A stretch of 64,000 nucleotides of DNA, taken from the NCBI RefSeq assembly GCF_001598415.1, contig NZ_BCYX01000010.1:1-64000 (forward strand), written 5' to 3'. The notes under the pieces are model-generated. The model was not told where the DNA came from and did no database searches. It saw only the letters and a list, made by a program, of their open reading frames with translations. Made by a program: the position numbers and the translations under genes. This DNA comes from Sphingomonas mali NBRC 15500 (GTDB lineage Bacteria > Pseudomonadota > Alphaproteobacteria > Sphingomonadales > Sphingomonadaceae). Positions 44,750 through 53,378 of this stretch are shown here, piece by piece. The number at the start of each line of letters is the position of its first letter. The first letter of the stretch is position 1.

Positions 44750-45547
44750 ATGCGAATGGCACCAACTCTATTCCGTATCGGATCAGTGCTGATCGCGATA
44801 ACCCTAATGGCGTCCCACGCTCAGGCGAGGCAATGGCCTGGCGGCAGAAAGGCGGCCGTGGTGCTGACTTACGACGACGCCTTGCCCTCGGATCTCGACA
44901 TTGCGATTCCCGCGCTCGATGCGGCCGGCCTGAAAGGAACATTCTTCCTGGTCGGCAATGCGTTGGTGCCGGAGCAGATCGAGCGCTGGCGGGCGGCGGC
45001 GGCCGAAGGCCATGAGCTCGGGAACCACACCGTTCGCCACGCCTGTCCGCAGGCCAGTTATCCGCCGGCGAGGAAGCTCGACACCAGTGAATCCTATGAT
45101 GTGCCGATGATGCTTGCCGAAATTCGGACGATGAACACCATGCTGACGGCCATCGACGGGAAGCTGCAGCACAGCCTTGCCACGCCGTGCGGTCAACATC
45201 TGGCCGGTGGCGTGGACTATCTCCCTGAACTGCGCATCAGCGGGTTGGTGCGCTATACCCGCAGCGCCGGCTGGCCGGGCGGTAAAGTCCTGGATCCGAT
45301 GGATGTGCCGTGCCGTTGGTTCGACGAAAAGGCAACGGGCGCCGACATGATCGCGGCCGTCGAAAGTGCCGAGCGGTCCGGCGGTCTGTTGGTTATTGGC
45401 TTTCATGGGGTCGGCGGCGACTATTTGAAAGTGTCCGCAGAGGCGCACGCGCAGCTCCTCGCTTATCTCAAGGCACATGCCGACACCATTTGGGTGGCGC
45501 CGTTTTCGACCGTGATGGATTACGTCGCCAGCCACCCGGAAAATTAG
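44750..45547 (+). CDS. secreted polysaccharide deacetylase (NodB domain), 265 aa
   Basis: Carbohydrate esterase family 4 type enzyme, removing acetyl groups from N-acetylated polysaccharides, in the periplasm or outside. Seen: signal peptide 1-27; the catalytic/metal motif VLTYDDALPSD (TYDD); the zinc-binding HELGNHTVRHA (H-x3-H type); and later motif LLVIGFHGVGGDY with the terminal His. The RCAWP-type Arg motif is not obvious between, so specificity is open. The start ATG 44750 could also be ATG 44756. It is monocistronic, downstream of a clear terminator. Confidence 0.88.
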   Translation: MRMAPTLFRIGSVLIAITLMASHAQARQWPGGRKAAVVLTYDDALPSDLDIAIPALDAAGLKGTFFLVGNALVPEQIERWRAAAAEGHELGNHTVRHACPQASYPPARKLDTSESYDVPMMLAEIRTMNTMLTAIDGKLQHSLATPCGQHLAGGVDYLPELRISGLVRYTRSAGWPGGKVLDPMDVPCRWFDEKATGADMIAAVESAERSGGLLVIGFHGVGGDYLKVSAEAHAQLLAYLKAHADTIWVAPFSTVMDYVASHPEN

Positions 45548-45698
45548 GTTGCCCATCATGATCATGCCGCCCGTCACCTGACCCTGTCGCATGAGCGGCT
45601 TCGTCCCGCGATGTCGCTGCCCTGTGCGCACGGCAGATATCCGGTTGCCTCGGCGAGCGGTCCGCGTCAGTCTCGGCGCGCCTGCACAGGGGGATAAT

Positions 45699-47738
45699 AT
45701 GCGCCGGATTCTGCTCGCGTCACTGCTCGCCGCCACTGCGTCGATTGCCGGGGCCGCATCGACGCCCAAGGAACAGCTGATGGCGCCGCCCGCCGGCGCG
45801 CGCCATTACACGATCAGCTCGGTCGCCGGGAAGCATGGCGACATCTGGTCCTGGACCATGCCCGACGGCCGCGTCGCCTATCGCATGTCGATGTCGCTGC
45901 GCGGCTGGGTCACCGAGACCGACGAGCTCGTGACCCTGGCGCCCGACAAGCGGCCAGCGGCGATCGCGATCCGCGGCTATACCGATTCGGGCGACGCCAC
46001 CGAGAATTTCGACGTCGATGCCGGCGGCGTCGCGCACTGGAAGACCGCGGTCGATTCCGGCTCCGCGCCGTTCGCCGCGCGGCGCTACAACACTTATGGC
46101 GGCCCGTGGCTCGCCAGTGAGATGGACGTCAACGCGCTGGTCGCGGCGGGCGACAAGGGCGTCGACCTGCTGCCGACCGGCCATGCCAGCATCAAGATCG
46201 GGCAATCGATGGAGATCGACGGCCCGCAAGGCAAGAAGACCGTCAAGCTCGCCTTCATCACCGGCTATGGCTTCTCGCCGTCGCCGGTCTGGCTCGACGG
46301 CGACAATCGCTTCTTCGGCAATGCCGGCGTGGTGGCCTTGCTGCCCGAGGGGTATGAGGCCAACGGGCCCAAGCTCAAGGACATCCAGGACAAGGCGACT
46401 GCCGACATGGTTCGCGATGTCGCGCACGGCTTCCTCGCGCCGGCAAACCGCACCCCGACCCTGGTCGACCATGTGCTGATGTTCGATTCGGTCGCGGGCA
46501 CCTATCTGCCCGACCGCGCGGTACTGATCTCGAACGGCAAGGTCGCGGCGGTCGGCGCGGCCGGGTCGATCAAGGCGCCGGCGGGAGCGGTCGTGATCGA
46601 CGGCCAGGGCAAGACGCTGCTCCCCGGGCTGTGGGATTCGCACCAGCATGTCGGCGACGACTGGAACCTGCTGCAGAACCTCGCCACGGGCATGACCAAT
46701 TACCGCAGTCCGGGGTCGCTGATCGAGGATGCGCTCAGCATCTACAAGCGCCGCGCCGCTGGCGACCTGCTCGCGCCCGACGGCAAGATATCGGTCATCA
46801 TCGACCGCAAGGACCCGCTCGCCGCGCAGGGTGCGCTTACCGTCTCGTCGGCGGCCGAGGCGATCGCCGCGGTCGACAAGATCAAGGCGGCGGGGCTGTG
46901 GGGAGCCAAATTCTACACCTCGATGAATCCGGCCTGGATCGCCCCGGCGGCGGCCGAGGCGCACAAGCTGGGGCTGCATGTCCATGGCCATGTGCCGGCC
47001 GGGATGCGCCCGCTCGACGCGGTGCGCGCGGGCTATGACGAAGTCACCCACATCAACTTCATCATGATGCAGGCGATGCCGCAGGAGGTGGTCGACAAGG
47101 CCAACACCGCCGCGCGGCTCGAAGGGCCGGCGAAATACGGCAAGGATGTCGATCTCGACTCGCCGGCGATGAAGGCCTTTTACGCCGAACTGTCGAAGCG
47201 CGGGACGATCATCGATCCGACACTGACCGTGTGGGAGCCGCTGATGACCTCGGACGGGACGGCGCTGTCGCCCGAATATGCGCCGTTCGCCGACGTCGCG
47301 CCGCCCTCGGTGGTGCGCGGCTGGAAGATCCCGGGCTATCCGCTGTTCGGTGGGCTGACGCGCGACGATTTCCGCAAGAGCTTCGACAAGATGGTGGGGT
47401 TGGTCGGCCGCCTGCACCAAGCCGGCGTCCGCATCGTCGCCGGTACCGACGGCTATGGTCTGGAGCTGGTGCGCGAACTCGAACTCTATCAGCAGGCCGG
47501 GCTGACCAATGCGGAATCGCTCCAGACCGCGACGATCGTGCCGGCGCGGATGACCGGGATGGACGGCCGCGTCGGATCGATCGCCCCGGGCAAGACCGCC
47601 GACATCATCCTGGTCGATGGCGACGTGTCGAAGGACCTCACCAACCTTCGCCATGTGCGGACGGTGTTCCTCGACGGCTATCGCCTCGACGGCGCCGCGC
47701 TGCGGCAGGCGAGCGGGCTGAGCGGCATGCCGAAATAG
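45699..47738 (+). CDS. secreted amidohydrolase family protein, 679 aa
   Basis: Metal-dependent hydrolase (imidazolonepropionase-like/prolidase-like group). Seen: signal peptide 1-19; an N-terminal beta-rich region of about 230 residues not typical of the core enzyme; the urease-like beta-sandwich (FDSVAGTYLPDRAVLISNGKVAAVG); the barrel with metal motif LLPGLWDSHQH (H-x-H); GLHVHGHVPAG; the late Asp in VAGTDGYGLELVRELELYQQAGL; and the C-terminal GSIAPGKTADIILVDGD. GGGGGATAAT precedes ATG 45699. Exported, so probably acts on peptides or cyclic amides in the periplasm. A MAPEG gene follows on the same strand. Confidence 0.88.
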   Translation: MRRILLASLLAATASIAGAASTPKEQLMAPPAGARHYTISSVAGKHGDIWSWTMPDGRVAYRMSMSLRGWVTETDELVTLAPDKRPAAIAIRGYTDSGDATENFDVDAGGVAHWKTAVDSGSAPFAARRYNTYGGPWLASEMDVNALVAAGDKGVDLLPTGHASIKIGQSMEIDGPQGKKTVKLAFITGYGFSPSPVWLDGDNRFFGNAGVVALLPEGYEANGPKLKDIQDKATADMVRDVAHGFLAPANRTPTLVDHVLMFDSVAGTYLPDRAVLISNGKVAAVGAAGSIKAPAGAVVIDGQGKTLLPGLWDSHQHVGDDWNLLQNLATGMTNYRSPGSLIEDALSIYKRRAAGDLLAPDGKISVIIDRKDPLAAQGALTVSSAAEAIAAVDKIKAAGLWGAKFYTSMNPAWIAPAAAEAHKLGLHVHGHVPAGMRPLDAVRAGYDEVTHINFIMMQAMPQEVVDKANTAARLEGPAKYGKDVDLDSPAMKAFYAELSKRGTIIDPTLTVWEPLMTSDGTALSPEYAPFADVAPPSVVRGWKIPGYPLFGGLTRDDFRKSFDKMVGLVGRLHQAGVRIVAGTDGYGLELVRELELYQQAGLTNAESLQTATIVPARMTGMDGRVGSIAPGKTADIILVDGDVSKDLTNLRHVRTVFLDGYRLDGAALRQASGLSGMPK

Positions 47739-47791
47739 CGATCACGCATGACCGGCGGCGGCGAGCCGACCGGTATCTCAGGGGAACATCA

Positions 47792-48196
47792 ATGATGGAA
47801 CATCGCTGGACGGCGATCGTCACGATCGTGGCGCTGCTGGTCTATTTCTACATGAGCCTGCAGGTCGGCCGCGCGCGCGGCAAATCGGGCATCGCCGCGC
47901 CCGCCATGACCGGCGACCCGCTGCTCGAACGCGCATTGCGGGTGCACCTCAACACGCTCGAAGGGCTGCCGTTGTTCCTGGGCGGACTGTGGCTGTTCGC
48001 GATCTATTGGAACGAGTACGTCGCCGCCGGGCTGGGCGTGGTGTGGATCGTCGGCCGGCTGGTCTATGCCGCGGGTTACATGGCCGATCCGGGCAAGCGC
48101 AGCACCGGCTTCCTGATCCAGTTCGCAGCCAGCGGGATCCTGCTGCTCGGGGCCTTGGGGAAGATCGTTTATAGTATAGTCGCGGGTGGGGTCTGA
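47792..48196 (+). CDS. MAPEG family membrane protein, 134 aa
   Basis: Four hydrophobic helices (about 7-25, 57-72, 77-93, 108-130) with the MAPEG pattern ALRVHLNTLEGLPLFLGGLW and VGRLVYAAGYMADPGKRSTGFLIQF. Known members are glutathione- or eicosanoid-related membrane enzymes; bacterial ones are mostly uncharacterised. The start is one of two tandem ATGs (47792 or 47795) behind CAGGGGA. It may share a transcript with the amidohydrolase 53 bases upstream. Confidence 0.85.
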   Translation: MMEHRWTAIVTIVALLVYFYMSLQVGRARGKSGIAAPAMTGDPLLERALRVHLNTLEGLPLFLGGLWLFAIYWNEYVAAGLGVVWIVGRLVYAAGYMADPGKRSTGFLIQFAASGILLLGALGKIVYSIVAGGV

Positions 48197-48215
48197 GGGA
48201 CCCTGCGTCGCCGGC

Positions 48216-49247
48216 TTAGAATTTATTGGAATGCCGGTCTCTGGACAGGATGATCGTATCGCCCTGTCGATCCATTCTCGCATCGAATATGGCGGCAACG
48301 GCCCGGCTGAATCCCGCCGGATCGTTCGCGGCGAACAGGCCGGTGACCGGCTCGCGGGCCAGGCTGGCATCGCGGATCTGGATACGAGTGTCGCTATAGC
48401 GGGCGAAGCTGTCTGCTGCTGCCTGCAGCGTCTCGCCTTCGAACGCGATCTTGCCCTCCAGCCATGCCAATCCGCGCGTTACCGCGTCGGAGGAAACCGG
48501 CGACGGCCGTTCGGGCTGCGACGGCCGAAACAATCGCGGCTCGGCCAAATCCAGGTTCATGTCGGATTTGACCGCGACCACGCGCTGATCGCCCCATGAC
48601 GGCGCGGCCAGCCTGACCACTCCCTCGTGAACCAGCAGATTGACCGGCGCGCCGGGCAGCTTGCGGAGGTTGAACGTGGCCTGGCCCGTTGTCAGGCGAC
48701 GCCCGTCGACCTCGACGACGAGCGGCTTCATCCTGCCCCGCGCGACGGAGAAGAAGGCCTCGCCCTTGAGAAGAGTCACGCGCCTTTCGTCTGCGCCGTC
48801 GCGAATTCTGATGCTGGTATCGGTGTTGAGCATCACCGTCGAACCGTCCTTCAACGGCACCAGGCGGAGCTCGCCCCGGCCGGTGCTGATCGTCGTGCCG
48901 GCAGCGGGCATGCCGACGCCCAACGCGATCAACGTAGCACCCGCGACGGCCGAGCCCGTCCAGATGAAGGTCCGGCGGCGCGAGATTCCTCCCTTGTTCG
49001 CGGGCGCGGACAAGGGCGCGGGCGGGGCGAAATCGGCGGGGTCGAAGCGCGACCCCAATGCCTGGGCGGACTCGCTCTTCAGCGCGATCGCCTGTGCCCG
49101 CAACAACGCGCCGCGCCGTCGCGGATCGCCCTGGAGCCAGGTTTCGAGTTCTGCCTGCTCACCTGGAGTTAGCTGTCCACGATCAAGCCGCGCCGTCCAA
49201 TCGGACGCGGCTTCATCAATGTCTCGACTGGATTCGAACGTCGGCAT
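48216..49247 (-). CDS. FecR-family anti-sigma/sigma regulator, 343 aa
   Basis: Inner-membrane transducer of surface signalling: the periplasmic part senses a loaded TonB receptor and the cytoplasmic part controls its ECF sigma factor. Seen: an N-terminal DUF4880-like region (ASDWTARLDRGQLTPGEQAELETWL), one membrane helix at about residues 93-115 (FIWTGSAVAGATLIALGVGM), then the FecR domain (STGRGELRLVPLKDGSTVMLNTDTSI, LLKGEAFFSVARG) and a C-terminal STN-like tail (WLEGKIAFEGETLQAAADSFARYSD). It begins inside the 3' end of the sigma gene (32-base overlap), so the two are tightly coupled. The partner receptor is most likely the divergent STN-domain TonB receptor. Confidence 0.92.
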   Translation of the reverse strand: MPTFESSRDIDEAASDWTARLDRGQLTPGEQAELETWLQGDPRRRGALLRAQAIALKSESAQALGSRFDPADFAPPAPLSAPANKGGISRRRTFIWTGSAVAGATLIALGVGMPAAGTTISTGRGELRLVPLKDGSTVMLNTDTSIRIRDGADERRVTLLKGEAFFSVARGRMKPLVVEVDGRRLTTGQATFNLRKLPGAPVNLLVHEGVVRLAAPSWGDQRVVAVKSDMNLDLAEPRLFRPSQPERPSPVSSDAVTRGLAWLEGKIAFEGETLQAAADSFARYSDTRIQIRDASLAREPVTGLFAANDPAGFSRAVAAIFDARMDRQGDTIILSRDRHSNKF

Positions 49248-49818
49248 CTAGCGAGGCAATCTCCACACCCTTGCTTCTAGAGCCTCGAGACAGCGCTCTT
49301 CCGCCATGCCCAAACCACTCGATCAGGAAACGAATGCCTCGGGATATATGCTTTTCGACGGTATTCTCTGAAATGTTCATTTGGGAAGCGATTTCGCGTT
49401 GGGGCAGGCCGTGGACCCGGCGCAGGATGAAGGCCTCGCGCATTTTTTCGGGCATCGCCGCGATCGCATGGGCCAGCTCGCGCAATTCGTCGCGATCCAC
49501 GGCATATTGTTCGGGCGATGGGCTGTCGTCCGGACAATCGAACCGCTCGATATCGTCGATCGCGTGGAGCGGCACGATCCGGGCCCGGCGGATGTGGCGG
49601 GTGATCAGCGAGCGGGCAATCTGGAACAGATAGGCGCGCGGATAGCTGATCGTATCGACGCGCTCCATCTCGGCGAAGATCGCATAGGATTGCTGGATGA
49701 CGTCGTCCGGCTCGAGCCCCACGACGGTCGATCGGGACAGCCACGCGCGCAGTTCCGGCTCATGCGGCAGGATGTTTCGAAGAAACCAGCGTGTGCGTTC
49801 CTGGTCGAATCCGCTCAT
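49216..49818 (-). CDS. ECF sigma factor, FecI-type, 200 aa
   Basis: Seen: sigma region 2 (LEPDDVIQQSYAIFAEMERVDTISYPRAYLFQIARSLI) and region 4 helix-turn-helix (MPEKMREAFILRRVHGLPQREIASQMNISENTVEKHI), with no other domain. It is expected to be held by the adjacent FecR protein and to switch on the divergent TonB receptor operon. The C-terminal 25 residues overlap the start of the FecR gene. The order sigma-FecR is standard, but the receptor is placed divergently and not downstream. Confidence 0.93.
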   Translation of the reverse strand: MSGFDQERTRWFLRNILPHEPELRAWLSRSTVVGLEPDDVIQQSYAIFAEMERVDTISYPRAYLFQIARSLITRHIRRARIVPLHAIDDIERFDCPDDSPSPEQYAVDRDELRELAHAIAAMPEKMREAFILRRVHGLPQREIASQMNISENTVEKHISRGIRFLIEWFGHGGRALSRGSRSKGVEIASLDADVRIQSRH

Positions 49819-50128
49819 CTAGCATCCGTGGTCAAGGGAAATGGGTGCCGCGCGACCGCCCCTGGCCCACATGTGGAGACAGCTGCGCCGCGCCGATTCG
49901 AGCTTCAGCTAGCCTGAATATGTGACAGTCTGTCGCGCGGGCGGCGCTTCCCGGCGCGGCGCGGCAACAGGCGGCGGACTGCCGGCCTCAGCGGCGCGAC
50001 GGTCGCGATCGGTCTTTCCGGCCCTCATCATCCTGGCGGCCCAAAAATTTCCGCCGGCGGTGGCGGAAGCGGTCAACCCAAGGCTCTCAGTCCCCGACAG
50101 GGCGACGATCGTCGCCTGCAAAAGGGGG
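49819..50128. other. divergent promoter region of the sigma gene and STN receptor
   Basis: This 310-base gap carries no convincing gene; the open frame from 49922 merely extends the receptor frame upstream. It must hold the ECF-dependent promoter of the receptor and the promoter of the sigma gene, but I cannot identify boxes with confidence. The ribosome-binding run AAAGGGGG at 50121-50128 belongs to the receptor. Confidence 0.5.
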
Positions 50129-50134
50129 ATGAAG

Positions 50135-53100
50135 ATGTTTTCGCGTCATACCATTCTGTGCGGCAGCGCCATCGCCGCCAGTGTCGTGTCGGCGCCCGCT
50201 TGTGCGCAGGGCCGCAGCTTCGACATTCCCGCGCAGGCCGCGGTGAAGGCGATCCCGGAGCTTGCTCGCCAGGGCCAGATCCAGATTGTGGCCTCTGCGC
50301 GCGATCTGGCCGGCGTTCGTACGCCGGCGATCAAGGGAACGATGAACGCACGCGACGCGCTCCGCCGCCTGATCGCGGGGACGCCGCTTCGGATCGTCGG
50401 CGACGATGGGCAGACGGTCACGCTGCGGTCGAACCGTGCGTCCGACAATGGCAATGGCAATGGGCGCAGCGCCGGGAGCGGCGTCGTCCGCGGCCGCGTG
50501 CTCAACACCGTGACCGGCCAGTATCTGCACAATGCCGAGGTGCGCGTCGAAGGCACCGATATCGTGACCTATACCGACGATGACGGCAGCTTCCGCATCA
50601 CCGACATCCCGAACGGCGACGTCACGATCGTGGTGCGCTATGCCGGTTTGCAGGACATCAGGACCACCGCCAATGTCGCCGCCGGCAAGCCGGCGCGGAT
50701 CGACGTCGAGATGCGACCGCAGTCGCTCAATGCCGGGAACGAGGGCAGCCAGGATATCACGGTCGTGGGCGTGCGCTCCGGCGAAGCCGCCGCGCTGATG
50801 AAGCGCCGTTCCTCGCCCAATGCCATGAATGCGGTCGACGCGGACAATTTCGGCGCGCTGACGATGGGCGATGTCGGGGAATTCCTGAAGAACATGCCCG
50901 GCATCTCGCTCGACTATGTCGAGGTCGATACCAACGCCGTGCGCATTGGCGGGCTCGATCCCAAATACTCGCTCTTCACGACGGACGGCGCTCGTATGGC
51001 GACCGCGACTTCGAACAACAATGCCGGCCGCCAGAACTCGTTCGAGCAGATGTCGATCACCGGCATCTCGCGGATCGAACTCAACAACACGCTGACCGCC
51101 GGGATGGACGCCGACGCCCCCGGGGGCTCGATCAACCTCGTCAGCAAATATGCGTTCCAGCGCAAGAAGCGGCTGCTGCAGCTGCAAGTCGGCGCGATCG
51201 GCACGTCCGATTCCCAGTTCGCCGCGCGCTACATGCCGGACGACAAGAAGCACGCGACGATCTTTCCGTCCGCGCAGGTTTCCTTCGCCGACGTCTTCCT
51301 CAATGGCCGCCTCGGGGTCGCGCTCAGCGGCAGCTACAACGCCAATTATGTCGAGCAGGATCGCGTGCAGACCGACTGGTCCTACCTCAAGGACGGTACG
51401 GTCCTGCCGTATCAGGTGATGTGGCGCCCCGGACCGAAGTTCACGCACCGCGAAGCAGTCAACGGCGCGATCGACTACAAATTCTCCGACAAGCTCGCTT
51501 TCTCGCTGCGTGGCACCTATTCGTTCTACGACGTCGAATATTTCAACCAATACACCTTCCTGGTGTTCGGCACCTCGGCCAAGAGCTATGCTGCGGCGGG
51601 CTCGACGCCGACCCATATCGTCGTCAATCCGAACGGCGCCAATACCAACGTCAACACGCAATATTCGCATCGCTACGCCGGCACCCCGGCCGGGATCGTC
51701 ACGCCCAAGCTGGAATATCAGGACGACACCTGGGACATCGTGTTGCGCGGCGCCTATTCCAGCTCGGAATATCATTTCCGCGACGGCAGCAAGGGCTTCT
51801 TCCAGCGCGACGACACCAAGGATTCGGGGATCGGCTTCACGCTCGACCGCGCATCGTCGGAATCCCCGGCTTATACGCTGACCCAGACCGCCGGGCCGTC
51901 GTGGAGCAATCCCGACAACTGGCTGCCGGTGAGCAATACCGTGCGTTCGGCGGAGTCCAACGCGACCGGCCGTCAATATGGCGGCAATCTCGACATCAAG
52001 AAGAAGTTCGATATCGGGCCCGTCCGCGCCACCTTGTTGACCGGCGGCGGAATCCGCACCAACGAATGGTCGACCACCGAAGGGTCCTACGATCTGTTCA
52101 ATTATGTCGGCCCCAAGGGGTCGACCCTCCCGGCCACCGGGAATTACCAGTTCCAGATCCGCGGTTTCGACGCCGGCAATTTCAACGATCAGGGCTGGCG
52201 TGCCGACAGCAACTACGCGACCTGGGCGCTCTATCAGCAGCATCCGGAATATTTCGTGCCCGACGTCGTGGGCAATTTGCAGCGCCAGTATCTCAACAAT
52301 CATCGCGTCCGCGAAACGATCAGCTCGGGCTATCTCGAGCTCCAGGGCCAGGTCGACAAGCTGAAGTTCGACCTCGGCCTGCGATATGAAGGAACCCGTG
52401 AAGGCGCGCTGATCGCGAAAGTCCGCCCGGCGAAGGACGTCGTGGCCGCAGGATATAAAGCGGGCACGGTCGATTATGTGAATTATCAATATTATAACGG
52501 CCAACAGCTGTGGAAGACCGGCAATTACGACGACTGGTTCCTGAGCGGCGGGCTCAAATACGATTTCAACCGACACCTGGTCGCGCAATTCGCCTTCAGC
52601 CAGGCGATCCTGCGTCCTGACTACGGCAATTTGGGGGGCGCCATCTCGGTGAACGACACGACCCAGATCGTCACCGTGCCCAATCCCCTGCTGAAGCCAG
52701 AGCATTCGACGAAATATTACGCCAGCCTGCAATATTATCTCGAGCCGGCCGGCATCATCGCGATTTCGGCCTATCGGCTGGACGTCAAGGACATGCAGGT
52801 AACGGGCATCACCATCGATCCCAAGGACGCCGGCTACAGCGACAGTGACTATAGCGGCTATACCTTCGTCAGCACGGTGAACCGGCCCGGCGTGAGCAGC
52901 ACCAACGGCGTGACGGTCGAATATGACCAGCAGCTGACCTTCCTGCCGGGGGCACTGAAGGGCTTCGGGCTTCGCGGATCGTTCAACCTGGTCGATCCCG
53001 ATGGCGTGCGCGTGAACCTGCCCAAATATTCGGGCAATTGGGGCATCCGTTATGGCCGCGGTCCGATCGATTTCCAGCTGACCGGCAACTACCAGTCGTC

Positions 53101-53344
53101 CTACCGCACCAGCGCGCTGAGCAACACGCCGACGACCGCGACCAACGGCATTCTTTATCACGCCGACCGCACGCTGTGGAACGTCAGCGCGACGTACAAG
53201 ATCTCCAAGAAATACGCGTTGCAGGTCGCCGGCCGGAACATCTTCAACGCGCCGGACATCGTCTATTCCAACATCCGCAGCCGGGTGCAGCTCTACAGCA
53301 TCTATGGATCGATGTGGAACGTCGCGTTCAAGGCCACCTTCTGA
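50135..53344 (+). CDS. TonB-dependent receptor with STN signalling domain, 1069 aa
   Basis: Outer-membrane receptor that both imports and signals. Seen: signal peptide 1-22 (ending in ACAQ); secretin/TonB short N-terminal domain (about 25-93: FDIPAQAAVKAIPELARQGQ ... LRRLIAGTPLRIVGDDGQTVTLR); a carboxypeptidase-regulatory-like domain (about 110-185); a plug with DITVVGVRSGEA and LNNTLTAGMDADAPGGSINLVSKY; and a barrel ending in WNVAFKATF. The STN domain fits regulation through the divergent FecI/FecR pair. ATG 50135 is 7 bases from the GGGGG run; ATG 50129 is the alternative and abuts it. A PhoD phosphatase follows 34 bases downstream, which hints at a phosphorylated substrate. Confidence 0.93.
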   Translation: MFSRHTILCGSAIAASVVSAPACAQGRSFDIPAQAAVKAIPELARQGQIQIVASARDLAGVRTPAIKGTMNARDALRRLIAGTPLRIVGDDGQTVTLRSNRASDNGNGNGRSAGSGVVRGRVLNTVTGQYLHNAEVRVEGTDIVTYTDDDGSFRITDIPNGDVTIVVRYAGLQDIRTTANVAAGKPARIDVEMRPQSLNAGNEGSQDITVVGVRSGEAAALMKRRSSPNAMNAVDADNFGALTMGDVGEFLKNMPGISLDYVEVDTNAVRIGGLDPKYSLFTTDGARMATATSNNNAGRQNSFEQMSITGISRIELNNTLTAGMDADAPGGSINLVSKYAFQRKKRLLQLQVGAIGTSDSQFAARYMPDDKKHATIFPSAQVSFADVFLNGRLGVALSGSYNANYVEQDRVQTDWSYLKDGTVLPYQVMWRPGPKFTHREAVNGAIDYKFSDKLAFSLRGTYSFYDVEYFNQYTFLVFGTSAKSYAAAGSTPTHIVVNPNGANTNVNTQYSHRYAGTPAGIVTPKLEYQDDTWDIVLRGAYSSSEYHFRDGSKGFFQRDDTKDSGIGFTLDRASSESPAYTLTQTAGPSWSNPDNWLPVSNTVRSAESNATGRQYGGNLDIKKKFDIGPVRATLLTGGGIRTNEWSTTEGSYDLFNYVGPKGSTLPATGNYQFQIRGFDAGNFNDQGWRADSNYATWALYQQHPEYFVPDVVGNLQRQYLNNHRVRETISSGYLELQGQVDKLKFDLGLRYEGTREGALIAKVRPAKDVVAAGYKAGTVDYVNYQYYNGQQLWKTGNYDDWFLSGGLKYDFNRHLVAQFAFSQAILRPDYGNLGGAISVNDTTQIVTVPNPLLKPEHSTKYYASLQYYLEPAGIIAISAYRLDVKDMQVTGITIDPKDAGYSDSDYSGYTFVSTVNRPGVSSTNGVTVEYDQQLTFLPGALKGFGLRGSFNLVDPDGVRVNLPKYSGNWGIRYGRGPIDFQLTGNYQSSYRTSALSNTPTTATNGILYHADRTLWNVSATYKISKKYALQVAGRNIFNAPDIVYSNIRSRVQLYSIYGSMWNVAFKATF

Positions 53345-53378
53345 GCCGCCATTTCATCGATCAGTTTTCGGAGCTTTC

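Noticed and set aside
45720..47654. 644-codon frame antisense to the amidohydrolase
   Set aside because: Same reason: repetitive His/Asp/Arg/Gly composition with no recognisable fold.
50087..53161. 1024-codon open frame antisense to the STN TonB receptor
   Set aside because: It mirrors third-position GC of the receptor and has no domain; the receptor on the plus strand has full family motifs.
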